Assembly (NCBI GenBank): GCA_050116035.1
Contig: JASFPJ010000062.1
Span: forward strand, 1-13,368
Direction of reading: 5' to 3'
DNA length: 13,368 nucleotides
Source of the DNA: SOIA01 sp050116035
GTDB lineage: Bacteria; Acidobacteriota; Aminicenantia; Aminicenantales; Aminicenantaceae
Position numbers and translations under genes: made by a program. Below, one piece after another: positions 1 through 6,906 of the stretch. Numbering within the stretch: the stretch's first letter is position 1; every line of letters begins with the position of its first letter. The notes below the pieces were generated by a model. The model was not told the origin of the DNA. It saw nothing but the letters and a program-made list of their open reading frames with translations, and made no database searches.

Positions 1-2
1 AC

Positions 3-683
3 GTGCAGTACGCCACAGGATTCCGTCAGGACCTGAAAGCTCTTGGCGAAGAACTGAAGAAAAAAGGAATTCTCTTTATCGTCAACGCCACCCAGTCTTT
101 CCCTTTTTTCCCGATCAATGTCAAATTCATGAACATCGATGTGCTCTCCGCTTCGGTTCACAAATGGGGATTCACCGGCCATATCGGGACTCTCTTCTAC
201 ACATCCTCCTCATTTCGGAAAAAATACGCGCCTCCCTGGGCCGGATGGATGTCTGTGGCCCCTGAAAAAGGGAGTTTCATCCACACGGCCAAAAACACTC
301 CCTTCCGCCTTCATGACACTGCCGAGAGATATATTGTCGGGACGTACAACCTGCAGCCCTTGTTGGCCTTTCAGGTGGCGATGGACTACCTTAAAACAAT
401 CGGATTCCAGAATATCCGGACTCGCCTCATGGAACTGACGGATTATCTGATCAAAGGGTTGAAAAAATTAAACATCCAGATTATCTCACCTGTTGCCCAA
501 AAAAAAGAACGCTCGGCCATAGTGACATTCACACTCGGCGAAAAAAACAAAAAATGCATTCAAACTCTGGCACAAAATAAAATCTTTGTCGGTGCGCGAG
601 GAGAAGGCATCAGAGTATCTGTAAACATCTTCAACAACTTCGAAGAGATTGACGGCCTGTTAAAAGTTTTGAAAGACTTATGA
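3..683 (+). CDS. Class V aminotransferase-fold PLP enzyme, 5' end cut off by window
   Basis: The frame is open at the left edge, so this is the C-terminal ~226 residues of a protein probably near 380-420 residues. The Schiff-base lysine lies in SVHKWGF (K54 of the visible part), followed by the usual small-residue strand (GHIGTLFY), then GTYNLQPLLAF and a C-terminal small domain (about 125-226). This layout is typical of class V aminotransferases such as cysteine desulfurase-, CefD- and EgtE-like enzymes. In the strand before the lysine, where the family normally has VD(A/G)xQ, this protein has IVNATQS: the Asp that contacts the PLP pyridine nitrogen is Asn (N28, codon AAC at 84-86). No signal peptide can be judged. 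Substrate is unknown; epimerase, lyase or transaminase are all possible. The D-aminopeptidase gene follows 135 bases downstream on the same strand. Confidence 0.82.
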   Translation: MQYATGFRQDLKALGEELKKKGILFIVNATQSFPFFPINVKFMNIDVLSASVHKWGFTGHIGTLFYTSSSFRKKYAPPWAGWMSVAPEKGSFIHTAKNTPFRLHDTAERYIVGTYNLQPLLAFQVAMDYLKTIGFQNIRTRLMELTDYLIKGLKKLNIQIISPVAQKKERSAIVTFTLGEKNKKCIQTLAQNKIFVGARGEGIRVSVNIFNNFEEIDGLLKVLKDL

Positions 684-758
684 TTCAAAAAGAAGCAAAT
701 AAACGGGGATGTTCGCTAATGTTTGTGCACATTTACCTTTGATTTAAAATGCCCGATT

Positions 759-764
759 TATAAT
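759..764 (+). promoter_or_regulatory. Possible -10 box for the M55 peptidase gene
   Basis: A perfect TATAAT lies 54 bases before the start codon of the downstream gene. The only -35-like hexamer, TTGATT (739-744), is 14 bases away, which is too close for a standard promoter. The call rests on the -10 alone. The gene might instead be read through from the upstream aminotransferase gene. Confidence 0.3.
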
Positions 765-818
765 TTGAAGGATAGCATCTCGATAAACATCAACTATTTA
801 AGAATGAAAGGAGGAAAA

Positions 819-1685
819 ATGAAAAAGAAAGTCATTCTCGTGTGTATGATTCTCTTTCTCACGGCATTCGTGGCCAGAGCAGAGAAAGGACTCAAAGTGT
901 TTATCTCCGTGGATATGGAGGGCGTGGCCGGAGTCATTCACTGGGAAGATGTCAGCCGGAACGGCAAAGATTACTCTCTCTTCCGCAGGCTGATGACGGA
1001 CGAGACCAATGCAGCCATAGAAGGGGCCCTCGAGGTCGGAGCCACAGAGATCCTTGTGCGGGATTCGCACGGAAGCGCACGGAATATTCTACCTGACCGA
1101 CTCCATCCGGAGGCCATACTTCTCAGGGATTGGTCAGGCGGCCCGTTGAGTATGATGGAGGGGATTGATGAGACCTATGATGCGGTGATCTTTATCGGCT
1201 ACCATGCCAGGGAAGGCACGCCTGATTCTGTTCTCAAGCACACAATGACCGGCACCATCGATGTCTTTATCAACGGGAAAAACATGCCTGAGGCTGGAAT
1301 CAACGGCGCGATTGCCGGCCATTTCAACGTGCCTGTGGTCATGGTTGCGGGTGACCTGGGCTTTATCAAGCAGGCCCAGGAACTTTTTCCAGGAGTGGTG
1401 TGTGCTTCTGTCAAGGAAGGAATCGGCAAGGCCGCTAAGATGCTTCATCCCACCAAAGCCCAGGAGATGATCAAGAAGAAAACTAAGGAAGCCCTGACGA
1501 ATGTGAAAAAATTCAAACCTTTAAAACTCAAAACTCCCATCACCATGGAGATCCGCTACAAGGAAGAAAACGATGCAGCTAGAGGTTCCTGGTTCCCGGG
1601 AGCCAAACGGACAGGGGAAAGAACTGTCGCTTATACTCATAATGACCTGATGGAAGTTTTGAAATTCTTCATGTTCGCCCGTTAA
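819..1685 (+). CDS. Exported M55-family D-aminopeptidase (DppA-like)
   Basis: A 288-residue protein. The start is ATG 819 because AAAGGAGG sits just upstream and the protein then begins with a clear signal peptide (MKKK, hydrophobic 5-18, likely cleavage after ARA at 19-21). The M55 zinc site is complete: D32 and E34 in SVDMEG, H84 in RDSHG, H129 in GYHAR and E158 in MPEAGINGAIAG. H141 in KHTMTG matches the catalytic His of DppA. These six match Asp8, Glu10, His60, His104, Glu133 and His115 of Bacillus subtilis DppA with a shift of 24-26. The known family removes N-terminal D-amino acids from peptides, classically D-Ala-D-Ala. B. subtilis DppA is cytosolic, whereas this one carries a Sec signal, so I infer action outside the inner membrane on peptidoglycan or environmental D-peptides. 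Later genes on this strand also encode exported hydrolases. Confidence 0.93.
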   Translation: MKKKVILVCMILFLTAFVARAEKGLKVFISVDMEGVAGVIHWEDVSRNGKDYSLFRRLMTDETNAAIEGALEVGATEILVRDSHGSARNILPDRLHPEAILLRDWSGGPLSMMEGIDETYDAVIFIGYHAREGTPDSVLKHTMTGTIDVFINGKNMPEAGINGAIAGHFNVPVVMVAGDLGFIKQAQELFPGVVCASVKEGIGKAAKMLHPTKAQEMIKKKTKEALTNVKKFKPLKLKTPITMEIRYKEENDAARGSWFPGAKRTGERTVAYTHNDLMEVLKFFMFAR

Positions 1686-1736
1686 AGAAAGGAAAAAGGT
1701 AGATAAATCTTGATTTGAGTGAATTTCCGGCTCTTT

Positions 1737-1766
1737 TTGACATTTTCTCGAGCCATGATTTATACT
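1737..1766 (+). promoter_or_regulatory. Sigma-70-type promoter for the TolB-like/C69 gene pair
   Basis: Consensus -35 TTGACA (1737-1742), an 18-base spacer, and -10 TATACT (1761-1766). A 16-17-base spacing to TTTATA or TTATAC in the same tract is also possible. It would give a transcript starting near 1773 with a leader of about 155 bases that contains two hairpins. Confidence 0.6.
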
Positions 1767-1810
1767 TCCTCGATGGACAGGATCATCCAACATATCAAAT
1801 TGATCTTCGT

Positions 1811-1828
1811 GGCGGAGAGACCTCCGCC
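1811..1828 (+). promoter_or_regulatory. 7-bp GC-rich hairpin in the leader of the TolB-like gene
   Basis: GGCGGAG, loop AGAC, CTCCGCC is a perfect 7-bp stem. It has no T-run after it on either strand, so it is not a classical intrinsic terminator. It lies between the promoter at 1737-1766 and the start codon at 1930, so it would fold in the 5' leader. Function is unknown. Confidence 0.45.
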
Positions 1829-1878
1829 TCCTCATGTCACCTATCAGAAAATTCTTGTGGCTTTTTTCGCCCATTTTG

Positions 1879-1893
1879 TCGCAGTCTCTGCGA
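1879..1893 (+). promoter_or_regulatory. 6-bp hairpin close to the TolB-like start codon
   Basis: TCGCAG, loop TCT, CTGCGA. It ends 36 bases before the ATG and 24 bases before the AAGGAAG ribosome binding site (1918-1924). With the hairpin at 1811-1828 it makes the leader clearly structured. It could affect mRNA stability or ribosome loading. It matches no riboswitch that I recognise. Confidence 0.4.
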
Positions 1894-1929
1894 AACATGT
1901 GCTTCCCAGACTGACATAAGGAAGAAAAA

Positions 1930-3759
1930 ATGAAGCTCAAATTAAAAAGGGTAATTGGTCTTATTTGGATATTTTCCTTGATGATTTCATTGAATGGAAA
2001 TACCAGATTACAGTTTTATACGGATGTTTATGCCTGGTATCCTGACGGTAAAATCAAAAAAATCTCACCGGGAAATGGGATATATTTCCAACCCTGCATT
2101 CATCCTGAGGGAACACATGTGGTCTATTATGGAAATTCATCAGGGCCTCCTCGAGTTTGGAAGGCCGACCTCACGACCGGTGAAATCGTCGCGCTGACTT
2201 CATCTGAAGCTAATGCCCGTCATCCTGTGTTCGATTGGAAGGGTGAGCGGATCGCATTCTCATCCGATTTTGTGTTTGATCAGAAACACGAAACAGTCGA
2301 AGAGATGACACCTTCCGGTGATACTCCCCCCAACAGCCATTTTAATATCTTCGTCATGGATGCAGACGGCAAAAACGTGAAGCCAATCACCAAGGGACCC
2401 TATCAGGATGAACGCCCCTGCTTCAGCCCGGATGGAAAATACATAGCCTTTGTATCCAATCGACAGGGTAGAAAGTCAGGCTTATGGTCAGTTCCGATCG
2501 ATGGCAATGAAGAACCCAGGGCATTGCTCCAAAAGGGATGGGGGTACAGGCCCTGGTATTCTGTAGACGGCCAATGGATATTCTTTTATACAGATGTCGA
2601 TGGGAGGCATCGAATCTGTAGAATTCCTGCAGAGGGAGGGAAAGTTTTTCCTCTTCCCAATGATATTTTCAAACTCAGTCACGGACCATTTGCCGATCCA
2701 GGCGGAAAGAGTCTTTTGGTCCACGCCATCAAAGATGGGAACTGGCACGGCATCTGGGAAATTCCTCTCAATGGTGACCCCCCTTGGAAACTGAAGCCAC
2801 CCGGATTCGAAAGAATTCATCACGGACATGCCACTCGGGGAAAAAACGGTGTTATCACTTTTGATGCTCTGAGATTCCAGCAGACGGCCAGCACGGTTGA
2901 ACCACCTCGTTCGGTGGATAAATCCTTCCGTTTTCCCATAAAAAACCCGGCATTTCGTCATGGGAAAGGACCTGTAGTCCTTGTCGATGAGGCGCACAAT
3001 AATTTCCATACCGCCGTGGGAACCTACCTCCCCTTTACCGATTTGTTGAGACAGGACGGGTATGTGGTTACCAGGGCAAAAGAAAAGACAACTGAAGAAC
3101 TGCTCACTTCAGGACGGATTTATGTGATTGCCGATGCCCAACCGCCCCCAAAAATTGGAGATCCCTCTACATTCTCAGAGAAAGAGATTCTTATCCTCAA
3201 TAATTGGGTGGCCAAAGGAGGGGCCTTGTTTGTGATCACGGATCACATGCCTGATCCAGGCGCCATCGAAGACCTGGCTTTTTCTTTCGGGATCGAAGTG
3301 AGCAATGGATATGTCATGAAAGGCCCGCTACCAGGTCGCGCTGGTCCGACTTTATTTCGCAAGACAGATGGCTCTCTGGCAGATCATCCCCTCACCAAGG
3401 GACGGAGACCAGATGAACATGTGCATCGTGTGGCCACCTTTGCCGGCTCAGCATTCCGGTGCGAAGAGGGATTTCAGCCTCTCCTCATTTTGGGAGAGGG
3501 ATTTCGATCCTGGATGCCTGAGGAGTATAACAAATTCCCTCCCGGTACTCCGAACATCGATGTTGCCGGATGGTATCAAGGAGGTGTTAGAACGTATGGG
3601 GAGGGAAGGATCGCTTTTTTTGCGGAAGCCGCCATGTTCACCGCTCAAATTTTTGCGAATGGGCGTGTGAAAGCGGGGATGAACCATCCTCTTGGCCAGG
3701 ATAACGCCCGTTTACTCCTTAATATCCTTCACTGGCTTTCGGGAATCAATGACTTATAA
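1930..3759 (+). CDS. Exported TolB-like (PD40) beta-propeller fused to a DUF4350/GATase1-like domain
   Basis: A 609-residue protein with AAGGAAG 5 bases before the ATG. Residues 1-22 form a basic plus hydrophobic signal peptide or anchor. Residues ~30-330 are repeated WD40/TolB-like blades, for example FQPCIHPEGTHVVYY (~53), PVFDWKGERIAFSSD (~99) and FSPDGKYIAFVSN (165-177), the last being a textbook PD40 motif. Residues ~345-605 form a separate alpha/beta domain: VVLVDEAHNNFHT (DEAH at 353-356), YVIADAQPP, NNWVAKGGALFVITDH and LAFSFGIEVSNGYV. This matches DUF4350-type domains of the class I glutamine-amidotransferase-like fold. The GATase Cys/His/Glu triad is not apparent, so this domain more likely binds a ligand or sugar/peptide than hydrolyses glutamine. 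The next gene, a C69 dipeptidase, starts 35 bases downstream, so the two are probably co-transcribed. The exact role is unknown. Confidence 0.85.
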   Translation: MKLKLKRVIGLIWIFSLMISLNGNTRLQFYTDVYAWYPDGKIKKISPGNGIYFQPCIHPEGTHVVYYGNSSGPPRVWKADLTTGEIVALTSSEANARHPVFDWKGERIAFSSDFVFDQKHETVEEMTPSGDTPPNSHFNIFVMDADGKNVKPITKGPYQDERPCFSPDGKYIAFVSNRQGRKSGLWSVPIDGNEEPRALLQKGWGYRPWYSVDGQWIFFYTDVDGRHRICRIPAEGGKVFPLPNDIFKLSHGPFADPGGKSLLVHAIKDGNWHGIWEIPLNGDPPWKLKPPGFERIHHGHATRGKNGVITFDALRFQQTASTVEPPRSVDKSFRFPIKNPAFRHGKGPVVLVDEAHNNFHTAVGTYLPFTDLLRQDGYVVTRAKEKTTEELLTSGRIYVIADAQPPPKIGDPSTFSEKEILILNNWVAKGGALFVITDHMPDPGAIEDLAFSFGIEVSNGYVMKGPLPGRAGPTLFRKTDGSLADHPLTKGRRPDEHVHRVATFAGSAFRCEEGFQPLLILGEGFRSWMPEEYNKFPPGTPNIDVAGWYQGGVRTYGEGRIAFFAEAAMFTAQIFANGRVKAGMNHPLGQDNARLLLNILHWLSGINDL

Positions 3760-3794
3760 TAGACTGACCTATTCAGTAAGAAAAGGAGAAAAAT

Positions 3795-5387
3795 GTGTTT
3801 AAATTGAAATCAGTGAAACGGATTTTTTTGGTCTCACTCTTTGTGGTTTCAATCTTATGTTTGGCTTTTGCTATTTCTTTTTCAGATGAGACGGACAACA
3901 ACCTACCGGACACCGAAGCCTGCACAAGTATTTTAGTCGGCAAGCTTGCTTCAGTTGATGGTTCAACCATGACATCTCATTCCTGTGACAGCAATACAGA
4001 CCGTACCTGGATCAATGTGGTGCCCCATAAAACGTATGAAAAAGGTGAGATGTGTAAGGTCTACTTCGAACCAAAAAGAACAAAAGGCCCGAACGATCTT
4101 GATCGTTTGGACAGGGGGGAGATTCCCCAGGTGAAGGAAACCTATGCTTTTATCAATACGGCCTATCCTGTCATGAATGAATATCAGCTGGCTATTGGAG
4201 AGACCACATTTGGAGGGAAGCGGGAACTGAAAAGCGATGAAGGCGTGATCAATTGCCCTGAGCTTTATCGCCTAGTCTTGGAAAGGGCCAAAACCGCACG
4301 GGAGGCGATCAGAGTCGCTGATGATCTCACAAAGAAATATGGTTATGTGGATTATGGGGAGTGTTTTACTTTTGCCGATCCACAAGAAGCATGGCATTTC
4401 GAGATTTTAGGGCCAGGCAGGGGAAAGAAAGGCGCTGTGTGGGCGGCTGTGCGCATTCCTGATGATCATGTGGGAGTTTCGGCCAATGCCAGCCGTATTC
4501 GTCAGATCGACTTGAGGGATCCAGACAATTATATGGCTTCGGATAATGTTTATTCCTTAGCTGAAGAGTTGGGATGGTGGGATTCAAAAAGCGGGGAGCC
4601 ATTTGAATTCTGCTATGTCTATGCCTCCCGTCGAAGCATGGGATCAAGGCGCCGTGAATGGCGGGTTTTAAGCCGAATAGCCCCTTCACTCAAACTTGAT
4701 CCTAATGGCGAGAATTTTCCATTCTCGGTAAAGGCCGAAAAAAAATTATCTGTTAAGGATGTTCTGGATATTTTCAGGGATACGTACCAGGATACTCCTT
4801 ATGATATGACGGCGTCTCTGACGACTGTGAATCGTAAGGGAGAGTCTGTAAAAAGCCCTGTGGCCAGTCCTTTTCTCAATAGAGATCTGATGTCACTTTT
4901 AAAAGTCCAGAGGGAAAGGACAATTTGTTGTTCCCGGGCCACATATGTTCAAGTCACGCAGTCTCGCAGCTGGCTTCCGGATGCCATCGGCGGTGTGGTC
5001 TGGCTTGGATATGACAATCCTGCTACAACACCTCACACGCCCTTCTATTGTGGAATCACCCAGATGCCGGAATCATACAGGATTGATGGGCGATGGGGAT
5101 TCAGGACAGACTGTGCTTGGTGGGCTTTCCGGAGAGTTTCGCAGCTGGCTCAATTCCGTTGGCAGCACATGAGCAAGGATATAAAAAAAGTCTGGTTTGA
5201 GATCGAGGAGAAGGCGTTTAAAGATCAGGAGAGTATCGAAAAAGAAGCCTATGAGCTTTTCAAGCAGAATCCGCAAAAGGCTAAGGAATTTTTGACGAAA
5301 TACTGTCTTGAATTGGCCAACAAAACAGTCCAATCCTACTGGAAACTGGGAGATGAACTTTGGGGAAGGTACACAAGGTATTTTTAA
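3795..5387 (+). CDS. Exported peptidase family C69 dipeptidase (PepD-type Ntn hydrolase)
   Basis: A 530-residue protein. The start is GTG 3795, placed by AAAGGAG at 3782-3788. An overlapping ATG at 3793 is out of frame and stops after four codons. Residues 1-30 are a signal peptide (KLKSVKR, then hydrophobic 10-28). A short pro-segment leads to C43 in EACTSILVGKLASVDGSTMTSHSCDSN (written here by its key features: C43-T-S-I, then DGST and a DSN-D acidic pair). This is the N-terminal-nucleophile region of C69 dipeptidases, in which the Cys becomes residue 1 after processing. The rest has the usual family content and length (NEYQLAIGETTFGG, SANASRIRQIDLRDPDNYM, the late CAWWAFRRVSQLAQFRW). The family cleaves a broad range of dipeptides. 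The signal peptide puts it outside the inner membrane, alongside the M55 and propeller proteins. Its stop is one base from the stop of the convergent hydrolase gene. Confidence 0.92.
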   Translation: MFKLKSVKRIFLVSLFVVSILCLAFAISFSDETDNNLPDTEACTSILVGKLASVDGSTMTSHSCDSNTDRTWINVVPHKTYEKGEMCKVYFEPKRTKGPNDLDRLDRGEIPQVKETYAFINTAYPVMNEYQLAIGETTFGGKRELKSDEGVINCPELYRLVLERAKTAREAIRVADDLTKKYGYVDYGECFTFADPQEAWHFEILGPGRGKKGAVWAAVRIPDDHVGVSANASRIRQIDLRDPDNYMASDNVYSLAEELGWWDSKSGEPFEFCYVYASRRSMGSRRREWRVLSRIAPSLKLDPNGENFPFSVKAEKKLSVKDVLDIFRDTYQDTPYDMTASLTTVNRKGESVKSPVASPFLNRDLMSLLKVQRERTICCSRATYVQVTQSRSWLPDAIGGVVWLGYDNPATTPHTPFYCGITQMPESYRIDGRWGFRTDCAWWAFRRVSQLAQFRWQHMSKDIKKVWFEIEEKAFKDQESIEKEAYELFKQNPQKAKEFLTKYCLELANKTVQSYWKLGDELWGRYTRYF

Positions 5388-5388
5388 A

Positions 5389-6648
5389 TTATTTTAATTC
5401 CTCTTGTTCTTTGATTTGAATATCGAGGAAAGAGTTCTTTAGAGATTTGAATACCCATTCAGATATTTTTTCTTCAAAATCAGCAATGACTTTCTGAGCG
5501 GGCTTTTCCTTTTCCCACTCTTTGAGTGCTGCCTCGGTTTTCATAAATACCTGATTTTCGATTTTATGCAGCCTGCTTAATACACCATCTCCGCCGTAAT
5601 GGATTAGCCGGGATACGTTGAGATATTGGCTCATGTGGCCTCTCGGATCAGGATAAAGATAGGAGACTAAGGCACGGGAAAAGTCGTTTAAAGGCGCAGT
5701 TTTGGGGCCTGCGAGCACTTCAGGGGCATGCTCTGCGGTCGCCCACAGTGGTATGGCTACCGAGCAGATAGGCTGGCCAAGGATAACCCACATGGTGGCA
5801 AGATGGGATTTTTTCCTTTCGGCAACGCCGTGGAACAGAGCTACGGAAGCAGTAGAGTTACGGTTTATGGTATCGTTTGTATTGATATATAGAGGTGAAG
5901 AAGGATTATGATCTTTTGGCTGTGTAAGAGGGAAAGAATGAAGTTTTTCATTCACCAGGTCTCTGGCAGCTTTCTGAAGGATGAACTTGTAGTCTAGCTG
6001 GCGCTCAGCCGAGGCTTTTTGGAAAAGTCTCAAAGCCCTATCAAACCGGATGTATCCCCCACCCCTTCCTTTCTCTGGTGCGGTGAAGGCGTAATTGGTG
6101 CGGATGATATATCCTTGAGGGGCAACCTCCGGATCGTTGGCATCATATTTTCGAAAAGAGGAGCTTCCGGTTTCAAAAATGCAGGCATTTCCTTCGGCAT
6201 CTAAAATACCGAAATTAGCTGCTGTGCCTCGTTCTCCGTTGGTGGACTTCAATAAATTTTCAAAATCCGAAGCAGTGGCGCATACTTCAAGAGCGAGTTT
6301 CATAAAGCGGCCGTTACCCATTCCGCTTCTCTCCTCGCTAGCCAGATCGCCCGAGGCAGAGTTCATGATGGCAAAGCCTTCTGTGTTTATTCCTGCCCAG
6401 ACATTTATAGCATTGTTGTCCTTGGCATCGATCAGCCCGATGAAGTTGTATTTTTCTCCTTTTAAAAAAACGATTTTGTTATTCAGAACGGATGTGTCCC
6501 GATTTTTCCACATTAGAGGCCGTCCGTCTGGAGTTGCTTTTCCCGAGACGACAGCTACAGTACAGGGAAGGATTGTCAGCTGACCCAAATAGAGGAAGCC
6601 AGAGATAAAGGCAAAGAGATACTTATAAACAAAGCTCCTGTTTTTCAT
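5389..6648 (-). CDS. Exported Ntn hydrolase, linear amide C-N hydrolase / C45-like
   Basis: A 419-residue protein. The start is the ATG at 6648-6646, chosen because GAGGAGG lies directly upstream; the frame stays open for 23 more codons upstream but without a ribosome binding site. Residues 1-28 are a basic plus hydrophobic export signal. C29 follows in LPCTVAVVSGKATPDGRPL, then WKNRDTS. Cys-Thr at the start of a beta strand followed by (K/R)NRD is the Ntn nucleophile and Arg/Asp pattern seen in choloylglycine hydrolase, acyl-CoA:6-APA acyltransferase (C45) and related families. Further family-like parts are WAGINTEGFAIMNSASGDL (~85-103) and GTAANFGILDAEGNACIFE. The Pro before C29 argues against a lipobox or signal-peptidase-I cut exactly there, so the Cys is probably exposed by self-cleavage. 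The likely chemistry is hydrolysis of a linear amide or N-acyl bond; the substrate cannot be read from the sequence. Confidence 0.85.
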   Translation of the reverse strand: MKNRSFVYKYLFAFISGFLYLGQLTILPCTVAVVSGKATPDGRPLMWKNRDTSVLNNKIVFLKGEKYNFIGLIDAKDNNAINVWAGINTEGFAIMNSASGDLASEERSGMGNGRFMKLALEVCATASDFENLLKSTNGERGTAANFGILDAEGNACIFETGSSSFRKYDANDPEVAPQGYIIRTNYAFTAPEKGRGGGYIRFDRALRLFQKASAERQLDYKFILQKAARDLVNEKLHSFPLTQPKDHNPSSPLYINTNDTINRNSTASVALFHGVAERKKSHLATMWVILGQPICSVAIPLWATAEHAPEVLAGPKTAPLNDFSRALVSYLYPDPRGHMSQYLNVSRLIHYGGDGVLSRLHKIENQVFMKTEAALKEWEKEKPAQKVIADFEEKISEWVFKSLKNSFLDIQIKEQEELK

Positions 6649-6719
6649 TATATCCTCCTCGAACTTAATCTTAGCACAATTCATATAGTAAGGATTGACT
6701 CTTGAACCTTGAAACAAAG

Positions 6720-6748
6720 ATGATAGTTTTGAGCAGAGTGGGAGTCAA
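6720..6748 (-). promoter_or_regulatory. Promoter of the C45-like hydrolase gene
   Basis: Read on the - strand: -35 TTGACT (6748-6743), exactly 17 bases, then -10 TATCAT (6725-6720). The start codon is about 65 bases past the expected transcription start. No better hexamer pair was found in the 258-base gap. Confidence 0.6.
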
Positions 6749-6787
6749 GATTTCTGAGTCGTGATTTATCCTTCCTCATTCATTTCC

Positions 6788-6840
6788 CCTATCCACGAGG
6801 CCATTCTCACCCCTAGCCTTTCAATCGAGCCTATCCATGA
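6788..6840. repeat. Two direct copies of CCTATCCAYGA, 42 bases apart
   Basis: CCTATCCACGA (6788-6798) and CCTATCCATGA (6830-6840), 10 of 11 identical in the same orientation. The offset of 42 bases is four helical turns. They lie about 80 and 120 bases upstream of the expected start of the C45-like transcript, a typical place for an activator. This is a regulatory guess based on position only. Confidence 0.35.
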
Positions 6841-6881
6841 TTTGGGTGCTTTTCTACTGTCTGGAAGTATTAAAGGTATGG

Positions 6882-6906
6882 CATCTTGGGGAACGTCCCC
6901 ATCTTG
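6882..6906. repeat. GGGGAACGTCCCC-type palindrome flanked by CATCTTG direct repeats
   Basis: The core TGGGG-AACGT-CCCCA (6887-6901) is a 5-bp stem with a 5-base loop. CATCTTG occurs at 6882-6888 and again at 6900-6906, overlapping both ends of the core. It starts right after the stop codon of the ligase gene on the - strand. No T-run follows on either strand, so it is a poor intrinsic terminator. It could be a small REP-like extragenic element. Confidence 0.4.

Noticed and set aside
723..818. N-terminal extension of the M55 peptidase frame
   Set aside because: It starts at TTG without a ribosome binding site. ATG 819 has AAAGGAGG and begins a signal peptide.
1715..1933. A 72-codon frame before the TolB-like gene
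   Set aside because: It spans the promoter and both leader hairpins, has no ribosome binding site and resembles no family.
3755..3760. TATAAT just before the C69 gene
   Set aside because: No acceptable -35 at 15-19 bases upstream, and it overlaps the stop codon of the preceding gene. Read-through from the TolB-like gene is simpler.
6649..6717. N-terminal extension of the C45-like hydrolase frame
   Set aside because: The extension has no ribosome binding site. The internal ATG has GAGGAGG and begins a signal peptide.
6887..6901. Hairpin as intrinsic terminator of the operon
   Set aside because: Only a 5-bp stem and no T-run on the - strand after it.
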